Positions 19,117 through 30,760 of a stretch of 64,000 nt of DNA are shown here, one piece after another. The DNA is from Actinomycetospora sp. NBRC 106375. GTDB lineage: Bacteria; Actinomycetota; Actinomycetes; Mycobacteriales; Pseudonocardiaceae. A model generated the notes under the pieces. The model was not told the origin of the DNA, did no database searches, and saw nothing but the letters and a program-made list of their open reading frames with translations. Position 1 is the first letter of the stretch; each line of letters starts with the position of its first letter. Where the stretch lies: NCBI RefSeq assembly GCF_030269665.1, contig NZ_BSTS01000003.1, positions 124,001 to 188,000 on the forward strand, given 5' to 3'. A program made the position numbers and the translations under genes.

Positions 19117-19253
19117 ACGGGTGGATCCGGGCAGGCGAGAACGAGAGCCCGACCCCCGCGAGCGTGCGTCGCCCGACACCGCCGACTTCCGGGTCGCGGT
19201 GGATGCCGCCCGATCTCACGGCACCGACGAAGCAGACGAGGAGCACCACCCCC

Positions 19254-19523
19254 GTGGCACTGACCACCGAGCAGAAGAAGGCGACCCTCGCCGAGTACGG
19301 CGTGCACGAGTCCGACACCGGGTCGCCCGAGGCGCAGGTCGCGCTGCTGACGCAGCGCATCGTGCGACTCACCGAACACCTCAAGATGCACAAGCACGAC
19401 CACCACTCCCGCCGCGGGCTCCTGCTGCTGGTGGGCCGTCGTCGTCGCCTGCTCAAGTACGTCGCCTCCGTCGACGTGGCCCGCTACCGCTCGCTGATCG
19501 AGCGGCTGGGGCTGCGTCGCTGA
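19254..19523 (+). CDS. rpsO: 30S ribosomal protein S15
   Basis: 89 residues, exactly the family length. The conserved [35 protein letters not shown] and RRRLLKYV blocks, which contact the 16S three-way junction, are all present. It starts with GTG; a GAGGAG lies about 10 bases upstream. The rpsO-pnp order is near universal in bacteria. Confidence 0.98.
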   Translation: MALTTEQKKATLAEYGVHESDTGSPEAQVALLTQRIVRLTEHLKMHKHDHHSRRGLLLLVGRRRRLLKYVASVDVARYRSLIERLGLRR

Positions 19524-19551
19524 CCCAGCTGACGAGGCACCCCTGAACCCC

Positions 19552-19604
19552 GCGCACGCCCCGCGCCGGTCGGCACAGACGCCGGTCGGCGCGGCGGCGT
19601 GCGC
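19552..19604 (+). promoter_or_regulatory. Long hairpin between rpsO and pnp
   Basis: Arms 19552-19568 and 19587-19604 pair over 17 bp with a single bulge. It lies 28 bases after the rpsO stop and 184 before the pnp start. In E. coli the rpsO-pnp gap holds a terminator and an RNase III hairpin that allows PNPase autoregulation; a similar role is inferred here. Confidence 0.5.
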
Positions 19605-19787
19605 ACCACCATCCGGCCCCACCTCCGCCGCCCACGCACCCGGGACGCCCGTGCGCCGGCCGGTCCTCGGTAGTGGCCTCCGGACGTCGACACGTCCGTG
19701 GGCTTCGATCGAAGACCGCTCGTCGCCAGCAGCGTCGCCGGGGGAGCCGTCGGCGCGCCGCGGGAGGGGCCTCGAGGAGGAACCCTC

Positions 19788-22117
19788 ATGACCGAGACCG
19801 ACTCGGGCGTCCACGAGACCACCGCGGTCCTGGACAACGGTGCCTACGGCACCCGCACCGTCCGCTTCGAGACGGGCCGGTTGGCCCGCCAGGCGGCCGG
19901 CGCCGTCGTCGCCTACCTCGACGACGACACGATGCTCCTCTCCGCCACCACGGCGTCGAAGCGGCCGAAGGACAACTTCGACTTCTTCCCGCTCACCGTG
20001 GACGTCGAGGAGCGCATGTACGCCGCGGGCCGCATCCCCGGCTCGTTCTTCCGCCGCGAGGGCCGCCCGTCGACCGACGCGATCCTCACCTGCCGGCTCA
20101 TCGACCGGCCCCTGCGCCCGACCTTCACCGGTGGGCTGCGCAACGAGGTCCAGGTCGTCATCACGGTCCAGAGCCTGGACCCGAAGGACCCCTACGACGT
20201 CCTCGCGATCAACGCCGCCTCGGCGTCCACGCAGATCTCGGGCCTGCCCTTCGACGGCCCGATCGGCGCGACCCGCGTTGCCCTCATCAACGGGCAGTGG
20301 GTCGCGTTCCCGACCTGGGAGCAGCTCGAGAGCGCCGTGTTCGACATGGTCATCGCGGGCTCGGTGACCTCCGACGGCTCCGACGTCGCCATCGCCATGG
20401 TCGAGGCCGAGGCCACCGACCACGCGTGGAAGCTCGTCGGCGACGGCGCGCAGGCGCCCACCGAGGACATCGTCGCGCAGGGCATGGAGGCGGCCAAGCC
20501 GTTCATCCGTTCCCTCTGCGAGGCGCAGAAGGAGCTCTACGCCGCCACCGGCGTGACGACGAAGGACTACCCGACCTTCCCGGCGTACCAGGACGACGTG
20601 TACGCGGCGGTCGAGTCCGCGGTCGGCAACGACCTCGACGAGACCTTCAAGATCACGGGCAAGCAGGACCGCGACAACGCCCAGGACGCGATCAAGGACC
20701 GACTGGTCTCCGAGCTCGGCGAGAAGTTCGAGGGCCGGGAGAAGGAGATCGGCGAGGCGTTCCGCTCGCTGACCAAGAAGACGGTCCGCCAGCGCATCCT
20801 GCGCGACGGTTTCCGCATCGACGGCCGCGGCACCACGGACATCCGTCCGCTGGCCGCCGAGGTCGAGGTGATCCCGCGGGCCCACGGCTCGGCGCTGTTC
20901 GAGCGCGGCGAGACCCAGATCCTGGGTGTCACCACGCTGAACATGCTCCGTCTCGAGCAGACGATCGACTCGCTCGGCCCGGAGACCACCAAGCGCTACA
21001 TGCACCACTACAACTTCCCGCCGTTCTCCACGGGCGAGACCGGCCGCGTCGGGTCGCCGAAGCGCCGCGAGATCGGCCACGGCGCGCTCGCCGAGCGGGC
21101 GCTCGTGCCGGTCCTGCCGTCGCGCGAGGAGTTCCCGTACGCGATCCGCCAGGTCTCGGAGGCGCTGGGCTCGAACGGCTCGACGTCGATGGGCTCGGTC
21201 TGCGCGTCGACGATGTCGCTGCTCAACGCCGGTGTGCCGCTCAAGGCCCCGGTCGCGGGCATCGCGATGGGCCTGGTCTCCGGCGAGGTCGACGGCAAGG
21301 AGACCTTCGTCGCCCTGACCGACATCCTGGGCGCCGAGGACGCGTTCGGCGACATGGACTTCAAGGTCGCCGGCACGAAGGACTTCGTGACCGCGCTGCA
21401 GCTCGACACCAAGCTCGACGGCATCCCGTCCGAGGTGCTCGGCAAGGCGCTGACGCAGGCCCGCGGCGCCCGCCTCGCGATCCTCGACGTCATGGCCGAG
21501 GCCATCGACGCGCCCGACGAGATGAGCGAGTACGCGCCGCGCATCACCACGGTGAAGGTGCCGGTCGACAAGATCGGCGAGGTCATCGGCCCGAAGGGCA
21601 AGATGATCAACTCGATCACCGAGGAGACCGGCGCCGACATCTCCATCGAGGACGACGGCACGATCTACGTCGGTGCCGCCGACGGGCCGAGCGCCCAGGC
21701 CGCGATCGACCGGATCAACGCCATCGCCAACCCCCAGCTGCCGAAGATCGGCGAGCGCTTCCTGGGCACGGTGGTCAAGACCGCCGCGTTCGGCGCCTTC
21801 GTCTCGCTGCTGCCGGGCCGCGACGGCCTGGTGCACATCTCGAAGCTGGGCGGCGGCAAGCGCATCGGCAAGGTCGAGGACGTCGTCAACGTCGGCGACA
21901 AGCTGCGCGTCGAGATCACCGACATCGACAACCGCGGCAAGATCAGCCTGATCCCGGTCAAGGAGGAGGACGCCGCGGCCGCCAACGGCGACGGCTCCGA
22001 AGGCTCCGACGGCTCCGACGCCCCGGCCGACGGCGCCGAGTCGACCCCGGCCGCCCCGACCGGACCCGCGGCCACCAGCGGTGCCGTCACCGGTGCCATC
22101 GGGGGCTCGTCGCCGGA

Positions 22118-22121
<4 letters not shown>
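19788..22121 (+). CDS. pnp: Polyribonucleotide nucleotidyltransferase (PNPase)
   Basis: 777 residues. The order is a first RNase PH domain, a helical linker, a second RNase PH domain ([31 protein letters not shown]), a KH domain ([13 protein letters not shown], residues ~595-607) and an S1 domain ([21 protein letters not shown]), followed by an Asp/Ala/Gly tail. It degrades RNA phosphorolytically and may make (p)ppGpp in actinobacteria (GpsI). The ATG at 19788 follows GAGGAGG; longer frames upstream are unconserved. Its stop overlaps the protease start. Confidence 0.97.
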
Positions 22122-24195
<2,074 letters not shown>

Positions 24196-24217
24196 CCCGA
24201 CCGGCGCACACAGGTGT

Positions 24218-24269
24218 GCGAGCGATGCGGCTTTCCTGGCACGACACGCCAGGATCGCCACACGCTCGC
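24218..24269. terminator. Long imperfect hairpin between convergent dapB and GNAT genes
   Basis: A perfect 7-bp apical stem (TCCTGGC/GCCAGGA, loop ACGACAC) extends outward to a second perfect 7-bp block (GCGAGCG/CGCTCGC) with internal mismatches. Placed between two convergent stops, it can serve both strands. Confidence 0.55.
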
Positions 24270-24290
24270 TGTGGCGACACGCCGGCGCGC

Positions 24291-24884
24291 TCAGGGCAGC
24301 AGCGGCAGATCCAGGTCGTCGAGCGACGGCGCCGGCCGGAACTCCAAATCGAGGGTGCCCGCGACGCGGATCTCGCGCAGCGGCCGCCCCCCGGCGTCGA
24401 GGGTGCGGACGGTGCCGTCGGGGTCCCACCCGGCGCGCTCGAAGAAGCGCCGCGAGGCGGTGTCCCGCTCGGGCACCCACGCGATCCCGCGCACCGCGCC
24501 CGCGTCGCGCAGCGCCGCCGCGGCCTCCACCAGCAGACGTCCCGCGTGGCCCCGGCGTCCCCAGCGCGGCTCGACCAGCAGCGCCGCGACGACGGCGACC
24601 GACGCCGCGTCGTCCGGCAGCGCCCCCGCCGCGTCGGCGAGGTCGTCGGGCGACGCCGGTCCCGCCGCACAGAAGCCCACGAGCGCCTCGCCCTCCGTCG
24701 CCACCCACACCGCGCCCGCCGCGATGGCGTCGGCCCAGCCCGCGGCGACGGCGACCTCGTCGAACCCCTCGACGGCGCCGGGCGGGAGCATGTCCGCGTA
24801 CGCCGACGTCCAGACCGTGCGCTGGACGTGCGCGATCGCGCCGGCGTCGTCGGCGGTGGCGAGGCGGACGGAGGCGAGCGCCAT
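24291..24884 (-). CDS. GNAT family N-acetyltransferase
   Basis: 197 residues. The fold is recognised from the N-terminal VRLATADDAGAIAHVQRTVW, the central VAALLVEPRWGRRGHAGRLLVEAAAA (acetyl-CoA pyrophosphate loop, variant R-R-G-H-A-G) and the RRFFERAGWDPDG motif. Substrate unknown. It converges on dapB and diverges from the carbonic anhydrase gene. Confidence 0.85.
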   Translation of the reverse strand: MALASVRLATADDAGAIAHVQRTVWTSAYADMLPPGAVEGFDEVAVAAGWADAIAAGAVWVATEGEALVGFCAAGPASPDDLADAAGALPDDAASVAVVAALLVEPRWGRRGHAGRLLVEAAAALRDAGAVRGIAWVPERDTASRRFFERAGWDPDGTVRTLDAGGRPLREIRVAGTLDLEFRPAPSLDDLDLPLLP

Positions 24885-24977
24885 GGCCGTAGAGCCTAGA
24901 GACCACGATCACCGCGGGCCGCAGCCCGGAGCGGGTACGGGACAACCGGACAGCCGCGACACCCCCAGGGAGGACGC

Positions 24978-25469
24978 ATGACCGCGACCGACGAGATGCT
25001 GGCCGCGAACGAGAGCTTCGCCGCGGCGTTCGACAGGTCCGGGCTGCCCGGGCCGCCGTCGCGCCACGTGGCCGTCGTCGCGTGCATGGACGCGCGCCTG
25101 GACGTCTACCGCGTGCTGGGCCTGGGCGACGGCGAGGCGCACGTCATCCGCAACGCCGGCGGCGTCGTCACCGACGACGTCCTGCGCTCGCTCGCGGTCA
25201 GCCAGCGCAAGCTGCAGACGCGCGAGGTCGTGCTGCTCCACCACACGCGGTGCGGCATGGCGACGTTCACCGACGAGGACTTCGTCGCCGAGCTCGAGGC
25301 CGAGACCGGCGAGAAGCCGCGGTGGGCGCCCGGGACCTTCCCCGACACCGAGCAGGACGTCCGCGACTCGCTCGCCGCGGTCCGCGGGTGTCCCTTCCTG
25401 CTGCACACCGACGCCGCGCGCGGCTTCGTCTACGACGTCGACTCCGGGGCGCTCACCGAGATCGCATGA
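24978..25469 (+). CDS. Beta-class carbonic anhydrase
   Basis: 163 residues, the short beta-class type found in actinobacteria (similar to mycobacterial Rv1284). Zinc ligands are Cys36, His89 and Cys92 in CMDAR and HHTRCG; the Asp38-Arg40 dyad is intact. It interconverts CO2 and bicarbonate, serving carboxylases. GGGAGG lies upstream of the ATG. It converges on the WS/DGAT gene with 42 bases between stops. Confidence 0.9.
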   Translation: MTATDEMLAANESFAAAFDRSGLPGPPSRHVAVVACMDARLDVYRVLGLGDGEAHVIRNAGGVVTDDVLRSLAVSQRKLQTREVVLLHHTRCGMATFTDEDFVAELEAETGEKPRWAPGTFPDTEQDVRDSLAAVRGCPFLLHTDAARGFVYDVDSGALTEIA

Positions 25470-25511
25470 CGGCCCTCGACGTCACTGCCGAGCTCGACGT
25501 CCCGCGGCGGC

Positions 25512-26756
25512 TCAGGGGGATGCCCTGACCAGCAGCGCGGCCTCCGCGCCCATCCCGTCGGCGAGCACGTCGACGTCGGGCACGAGACCCGGGTCGGCGC
25601 ACAGGCCGAACGACATCACCTCCGCCATCGACGCCGCGGTGACCCGCAGCGCGTGGTGGAAGCCGATCTCGGCCAGCGGCCAGGTCGCGCGGACGCGACG
25701 GCCCAGCACCGCGACGGGCGTCCGCGGGCCCGGCACGTTCGAGACGCTGACGGTGAACGCCCGGGCGGTGGCCCGCAGCCGGTCGCAGACCCGGCGCAGC
25801 GGCGGCGAGACGTCGGCGACGTGGTGCAGCAGGTCGTCGAGGACCGCCGCGTCGCGGGCGTCCTTGCGGCAGGTCGTGAGCTCGTGGACGGTGCGCAGGC
25901 GCTCGAGCGGGTCGGTGACGTGCACCGGCAGCGGGAGGTCGAACGCCGAGTCGCGGTTGCCCTCCGACGGGTCCTCGCGGGGCAGGCTCACCGGCACGCG
26001 CACGCGCAGGTCGGTCACGGCGCCCGCGTGGTGGTCGATCCACCGCCGCAGCCCCCCGGCCACCACGGCGAGGAACGCGTCGTTCACGGTCGCCCCGGCC
26101 GCGCGGGCGGCGGCGTGCAGGGCCGCGAGGTCGGTGTCGACGAACGCGACGGCCCGCCGCGTCGAGATCTCGCCGTCGAACGGCGACCGTGCCGGGCCGA
26201 CCGTGAACTCGCGGTGGATCACGCCCAGGAGGTGCGCCCGCCGGCGCCGGTGGTCGGCCGTCACGGTGGCGGGCGGCGAGGCGGACGGACCGGTCACGGG
26301 ACCGGCGGGCGCCTCGTCGTAGAGCACCGTGTGCGACAGGCGCGTCATCGTCGCGCCGTCGGCGAGGGCGTGGTGGACCCGCCAGAGCAGCGCCGTGCCG
26401 CCGTCGGCGAGCGGGGCGACGTCGATCGCCCACAGCGGTCGGGACCGGTCGAGGTGCTCGGCGAACCGGGCGGCCACCAGGGCGCGCAGGCCGGCGTCGT
26501 CGTACGGCCCGTCGGGGGCGTCGACCACGTGGCGGTCGAGGTCGAGGTCCGCGTCGGGGATCCACGCCGGACCGTCGATGAGGCGGTAGCGCAGTTCCGG
26601 CGCGGCGGGCAGGCGGGCGGCGATCCGTTCGCGCAGCTCGGCGGCGGTCACGGGCGGGCCGGTGAGCATCGTCATGTGCAGCACGTGCCCGACGACCGTG
26701 GCGCACTCGAGGTCGAGGATCGCCCGGTCCTCGTCGGAGAGCGGCACGCGGGTCAC
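25512..26756 (-). CDS. Wax ester synthase / diacylglycerol acyltransferase (WS/DGAT) family
   Basis: 414 residues. The catalytic HHxxxDG motif is HHALADG at residues 128-134; the C-terminal domain has the family NVPGPRTPVAVLG segment. These enzymes join acyl-CoA to alcohols or diacylglycerol, forming storage lipids in actinobacteria. The GTG start overlaps the stop of the CoA-transferase gene by four bases, so the pair is co-translated, suggesting that the transferase feeds an acyl-CoA to the acyltransferase. Confidence 0.88.
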   Translation of the reverse strand: MTRVPLSDEDRAILDLECATVVGHVLHMTMLTGPPVTAAELRERIAARLPAAPELRYRLIDGPAWIPDADLDLDRHVVDAPDGPYDDAGLRALVAARFAEHLDRSRPLWAIDVAPLADGGTALLWRVHHALADGATMTRLSHTVLYDEAPAGPVTGPSASPPATVTADHRRRRAHLLGVIHREFTVGPARSPFDGEISTRRAVAFVDTDLAALHAAARAAGATVNDAFLAVVAGGLRRWIDHHAGAVTDLRVRVPVSLPREDPSEGNRDSAFDLPLPVHVTDPLERLRTVHELTTCRKDARDAAVLDDLLHHVADVSPPLRRVCDRLRATARAFTVSVSNVPGPRTPVAVLGRRVRATWPLAEIGFHHALRVTAASMAEVMSFGLCADPGLVPDVDVLADGMGAEAALLVRASP

Positions 26757-28042
26757 AGGTACCCCAGGGCCTTCGCCTGCGCCGTGAGCTCGTCGCGGAA
26801 GCCCGGGTGGGCGATCGCGATGAGGCGCCGGGTGCGGTCGGCGATCGAGGCGCCCCGCAGCTCGGCGACGCCGTGCTCGGTGACGACGTTGTCGACGATG
26901 TTCTTGAACGTCGTGACCGCGGCACCCGGCTGCAGCTGGGGGACGATCCGCGACACCGTGTCGTCGTGCGTGGCCGAGTGCAGGACGATGAACGCCGCAC
27001 CGTGCTCGGACATGATCGCCCCGCGGGCGAAGTCGGGCTGGCCCCCCGAGGACGAGAAGTACTGGCTGCCCAGGGACTCCGAGGCGCACTGCCCGAGGAA
27101 GTCGACCTCGAGGGTCGCGTTGACCGCGCGGAACAGCGGTTCGCGGGCGATGTTCCAGGGGTCGTTGGTGTAGTCGACCGGGTGCAGCTCGACCCCGGCG
27201 TTGTCGGCGACGAAGTCGTAGAGAGCCTGGTCGCCGTGCGCCACCGTGGCCACGATCTTGCCGCGGTGGGTGGTCTTGCGGGTGCCGGTGACGGCGCCGC
27301 GCTCGACGAGATCGACGACCCCGCTGCTGAGCACCTCGGTGTGCACGCCCAGGCCGTGGTGGTCGCCGAGCTGTGCCAGGACCATGTCGGGCACCGCGCC
27401 GAGACCGATCTGGAGCGTGGCCCCGTCGGGGATGCGCTCCGCGACGAGGGCGGCGATCGCGCGGTCGCGCGGTCCGGGCTCGGGATGGGGGAGCGGGGAC
27501 AGCGGGCGGTCGGCGGTGCACCAGCCGACGACGTCGTCGATGTGGAGCTGGTTGCCGCCGAAGGTGCGCGGCATCTGGGCGTTGACCTCGACGAAGAAGG
27601 GCAGCTCGCCGATGAACGCGGCGCTGTAGTCGGCGTTGGTCCCGAGCGAGAAGTAGCCGTGGCGGTCCGGCGGCGCCACCGAGACGACGACGAGGTCGGG
27701 GCGGGCCGCGCGGCGCAGCAGCCGGGGCACGTCGCTGAAGTTGTTGGGAACGAGGTCGCAGTGCCCGGCGCGGAACGCCTCGCGGGTCGCGGGGGACAGG
27801 AACCACGAGACGTGGCGCAGCCCCGGGACCGCGCCGTCGATCGAGCGCCGCTCCCTCAGCGCCAGCATCTGGTGCAGCCGCACGTCGCGCAGCCGCTCGG
27901 CGCCGGCCTCGATCGCGTCGACGACCGTGGCGGGCTCGCCGTTGGCCGCGCCGACCACCACCTCGCTGCCCGGCCCGAGGTGGTCGAGCACGGCCTCGGG
28001 AGGCCGGCGGAGCGCCGCGATCGTCTCCTGCACGGAGGTCAT
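26753..28042 (-). CDS. Acetyl-CoA hydrolase/transferase family protein (4-hydroxybutyrate CoA-transferase-like)
   Basis: 429 residues. Seen are the N-terminal domain, a GLGAVPDMVLAQL segment and the C-terminal acetyl-CoA hydrolase/transferase domain with the likely catalytic Glu in SEVLSSG-like context (HTEVLSSGVVDL), plus DFARGA and HGVAELRG. Enzymes of this family move CoA between small acids. I start at the ATG at 28042, which has a GAGGA eight bases upstream; an in-frame ATG at 28051 adds three residues. It forms a coupled pair with the WS/DGAT gene. Confidence 0.85.
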   Translation of the reverse strand: MTSVQETIAALRRPPEAVLDHLGPGSEVVVGAANGEPATVVDAIEAGAERLRDVRLHQMLALRERRSIDGAVPGLRHVSWFLSPATREAFRAGHCDLVPNNFSDVPRLLRRAARPDLVVVSVAPPDRHGYFSLGTNADYSAAFIGELPFFVEVNAQMPRTFGGNQLHIDDVVGWCTADRPLSPLPHPEPGPRDRAIAALVAERIPDGATLQIGLGAVPDMVLAQLGDHHGLGVHTEVLSSGVVDLVERGAVTGTRKTTHRGKIVATVAHGDQALYDFVADNAGVELHPVDYTNDPWNIAREPLFRAVNATLEVDFLGQCASESLGSQYFSSSGGQPDFARGAIMSEHGAAFIVLHSATHDDTVSRIVPQLQPGAAVTTFKNIVDNVVTEHGVAELRGASIADRTRRLIAIAHPGFRDELTAQAKALGYL

Positions 28043-28105
28043 GGTGCGCATCCTCGGCGACCACGCCCGCCGGGAACAGACTCCCCGTGACGGAACGGTG
28101 CCGAG

Positions 28106-28372
28106 TTAGGCCGGACGTGGCAACGGGAGCCGCGGCGCCTCGTCGTCGCTCATCCGCACCGTCGCCGCGGGGTGCTCGACGAGCGCGAGCACCCGCGAGG
28201 ACATGAACCGGGCGGTGCGCACCGGCGTCCCGCCGCGGGTGACCTCGCTGACCTCCACCACGCCACGGCCGTGCGCGATCTCCACGCGCCGCCCGGCCCG
28301 GGTGGCCTCCACATCCCACGTCCGCGTCGCGCCACCGGCGTCGACGACGATCTCCACACGGTCCCCGACCAT
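28106..28372 (-). CDS. Small hypothetical protein
   Basis: 88 residues with an alternating beta-strand pattern (VEIVVDAGGATRTWDVEATRAGRRVEIA) and a likely second domain half (VRTARFMSSRVLALVEHPA). It resembles small beta-barrel proteins of no known function. An AAAGGTGG lies before the ATG and an AT-richer stretch (near 28390) upstream could hold its promoter. Confidence 0.5.
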   Translation of the reverse strand: MVGDRVEIVVDAGGATRTWDVEATRAGRRVEIAHGRGVVEVSEVTRGGTPVRTARFMSSRVLALVEHPAATVRMSDDEAPRLPLPRPA

Positions 28373-28495
28373 GGGTCCACCTTTCCTCTTTTCCCTGGTC
28401 AACGCCGGTGCGAGGTGATTTCTTCCGGCTCCGTCGACGGTCGGGCTCCGCGGCGCTCCGTCCCGCTGTCGGACCCCTGGGGCAGGATCGGCGAC

Positions 28496-29770
28496 GTGGA
28501 GACGATGTCGGCGGCGCAGGCGCGACGGGCGGCCGTGGCGGCGCAGGGGTTCGGCGGTCCCGCGCGGCGTGGCCGTGCCACGCGGGCCACGCTCGCGGCC
28601 GGGGCCCGGCGCCTCGGGCTGCTGCAGCTCGACTCGGTCAACGTGGCGGTACGGGCGCACTACGCGCCGCTGTTCTCCCGTCTCGGCCCCTACGACCGCG
28701 ACGCGCTCGACGCGCTGGCCTGGCCGCAGACGCCCGCCGAGCGCCGGCGGCGCACGATGGTCGAGTACTGGGTCCACGAGGCGAGCCTGCTGCCGATCGA
28801 GGACTGGCCGCTGTTCCGGTGGCGGATGCGGGACAACGAGGCGCGGGAGAGCCGCTGGCTCGGCGCCGCGCTCGACCACCGGCCCGACGTCCTCCAGGCC
28901 GTCCACGACGTGGTGGCCGAGCACGGTCCGCTGGAGGCGGGCGAGGTCGGCGAGGTCCTCGGCGACGCGGGCGACCGGCGGGCGCGCGCCTACGGCGGCT
29001 GGTGGCAGCGCTCGGACATCAAGGTCGCCTGCGAGCACCTCTTCGCCACCGGGGTGCTCACCACGGGGACCCGGCGGGGCTTCCGGCGGGCCTACGAGCT
29101 CGCCGAGCGTGTGCTCCCGCCCGAGGTCCACGCCCGCGAGCCGGACCGTGACGAGGCCATGCGCACGCTGATCGGCAAGGCCGCGGGTGTCCTCGGCGTC
29201 GCGACCGAGCCCGACCTGCGCGACTACTACCGCCTGCCGCCCGCCGAGAGCCAGGCCGCCGTCGCCGAGCTGGTCGACGCCGGGGAGCTGGTGCCGGTCG
29301 ACGTCGAGGGCTGGTCGGCGCCGGCCTACCGCCCGTCCGACGTGCGCCTCCCGCGGCGGGTCACCGGTCGGGCGCTGCTGGCGCCGTTCGACCCGCTGAT
29401 CTGGTTCCGCGCGCGCACCCTGCGGATCTTCGACTTCCACTACCGCATCGGCATCTACACCCCGGCCGAGAAGCGCACGCACGGCTACTACGTCTTCCCG
29501 TTCCTGCTCGACGGGCGCCTGGTCGCCCGCGTCGACCTCAAGGCCGACCGCGCGGCCGGCGTGCTGCGGGTGCCCGGCGCCTTCCTCGAGCCGGGAGCCC
29601 CGGAGGCCCGTGTCGCCGACGAGCTCGCCGGCGAGCTCGCGACGATGGCGGCGTGGCTCGAGCTCGAGGGTGTCGTGGTCGAGGGCGGCGACCACGCGGA
29701 CGCGCTGCGCCAGGCCGTCAAGGCCCAGGCGGCCACGGCTCAGGCGGTCAGCGCCGGCGGGTGGACGTAG
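28496..29770 (+). CDS. YcaQ-like winged-helix DNA glycosylase family protein
   Basis: 424 residues. The crosslink-repair glycosylase YcaQ family is recognised by the N-terminal winged-helix (ARRAAVAAQGFGG; RLGLLQLDSVNVAVRAHYAPLFSRLG), the VEYWVHEASLLP motif and the C-terminal LLAPFDPLIWFRARTLRIFDFHYRIGIYTPAEKRTHGYYVFPFLL. The last region includes residues tied to unhooking interstrand crosslinks (QxQ- or QxD-type motif; not clearly assignable here). GTG at 28496 or ATG at 28505 are both possible starts. Its 3' end overlaps the convergent LysR gene by 31 bases. Confidence 0.85.
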   Translation: METMSAAQARRAAVAAQGFGGPARRGRATRATLAAGARRLGLLQLDSVNVAVRAHYAPLFSRLGPYDRDALDALAWPQTPAERRRRTMVEYWVHEASLLPIEDWPLFRWRMRDNEARESRWLGAALDHRPDVLQAVHDVVAEHGPLEAGEVGEVLGDAGDRRARAYGGWWQRSDIKVACEHLFATGVLTTGTRRGFRRAYELAERVLPPEVHAREPDRDEAMRTLIGKAAGVLGVATEPDLRDYYRLPPAESQAAVAELVDAGELVPVDVEGWSAPAYRPSDVRLPRRVTGRALLAPFDPLIWFRARTLRIFDFHYRIGIYTPAEKRTHGYYVFPFLLDGRLVARVDLKADRAAGVLRVPGAFLEPGAPEARVADELAGELATMAAWLELEGVVVEGGDHADALRQAVKAQAATAQAVSAGGWT

Positions 29771-30690
29771 CGCACTCCCGGGGGCAGGTGTCCGGTGCGT
29801 GAGGTCCGGGCGAGCACGGCCAGGAGGTCCTCGCGGAAGGCCTGGGCGGCGCGGGTCGGGGCGACGTCGGTGCGGTGGGCCAGCGAGATCGTGCGGTGGC
29901 TCCAGGCCCCGCCGTCGAGGCGGGTCGCGCGCAGGGACGGGTGCCCGGCCAGCACGAGGCTCGGCACGATCGCCACGCCCAGGCCGCGCTCGACCATGCG
30001 CAGCACCGCGTCCATCTCCCCGCCCTCGACGGCGATCCGCGGGGTGACGCCGGCGGCGGCGCACGCGGCGAGGGTGACCTCGCGCAGCTCGTAGCCGGGG
30101 CGGTTGACCACCAGGGGATGGGCGGCGAGCTCGGCCACGCCGATGTGCTCGCCGAGGTCGGGCCGACCACGCCCCGTGACGACGACGAGTTCCTCGCGCA
30201 GCACCGGGGTCAGGGCCAGATCGGCCACCGCCTCGGTGCGGTCGATCACGAGCGCGCAGTCGAGCTGGCCGCGCTGGAGGTCGGCGACGAGGTCCTGCGA
30301 GCCGCCCTCGGTCACCTGGATCGCGATGCCGGGGTAGCGGCCGTGGAAGACTTCGAGCACGTCAGCGACCACGCTGACGCACAGGCTGGGGGTCGCGCCC
30401 AGGCGCAGCCTGCCCTTGCGCAGCCCCGCGAGCTCGGCGATCTCCATCCGTGCCGTCTCGGAGTCGGCGACGATCCGCCGGGCGAGGGGCAGGAGGGCCT
30501 CGCCCGCCGGCGTGGGTGTGACGTTGTCGTGACCCCGCGTGACGAGGGTCTCGCCGAGGTCCTCCTCCAGGGCCCGGATCTGTTTGCTCAGCGTGGGCTG
30601 CGCGACGCGGCACAGGCCCGCTGCCTGCGTGAATCGGCCGGTGTCCACCACAGCGAGGAAGTAGCTGAGCTGTTTGATGGTCATCGCCAT
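29740..30690 (-). CDS. LysR family transcriptional regulator next to sdhCAB
   Basis: 316 residues. The N-terminal HTH is clear ([39 protein letters not shown]), followed by an effector domain with [16 protein letters not shown] and RPGYELREV. Its closest relatives in actinobacteria regulate the adjacent succinate dehydrogenase operon; the divergent layout and the palindrome at 30686-30706, which overlaps its own start codon, support this. Starts at 30690 and 30684 (MTIKQLSYF) are both possible. Confidence 0.9.
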   Translation of the reverse strand: MAMTIKQLSYFLAVVDTGRFTQAAGLCRVAQPTLSKQIRALEEDLGETLVTRGHDNVTPTPAGEALLPLARRIVADSETARMEIAELAGLRKGRLRLGATPSLCVSVVADVLEVFHGRYPGIAIQVTEGGSQDLVADLQRGQLDCALVIDRTEAVADLALTPVLREELVVVTGRGRPDLGEHIGVAELAAHPLVVNRPGYELREVTLAACAAAGVTPRIAVEGGEMDAVLRMVERGLGVAIVPSLVLAGHPSLRATRLDGGAWSHRTISLAHRTDVAPTRAAQAFREDLLAVLARTSRTGHLPPGVRYVHPPALTA

Positions 30691-30706
30691 AGCCTCACGC
30701 TATGGC
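30686..30706. promoter_or_regulatory. LysR-type operator (perfect palindrome)
   Basis: GCCATAGC, five bases, GCTATGGC: two perfect 8-bp arms holding an ATAG-N7-CTAT core, the classic T-N11-A LysR recognition shape. It covers the LysR start codon and lies about 55 bases before sdhC, fitting autoregulation plus control of sdhCAB. Confidence 0.65.
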
Positions 30707-30724
30707 ATGACGGTCCTGCATGCA

Positions 30725-30754
30725 TTGGCTCTCCGGCGGATGCGGACCTACCGT
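30725..30754 (+). promoter_or_regulatory. Putative sdhC promoter giving a leaderless transcript
   Basis: TTGGCT at 30725-30730 and TACCGT at 30749-30754 are separated by 18 bases. A start site about seven bases after the -10 falls on the GTG at 30761, and no ribosome binding site precedes that GTG. Confidence 0.45.
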
Positions 30755-30760
30755 TTTCAC

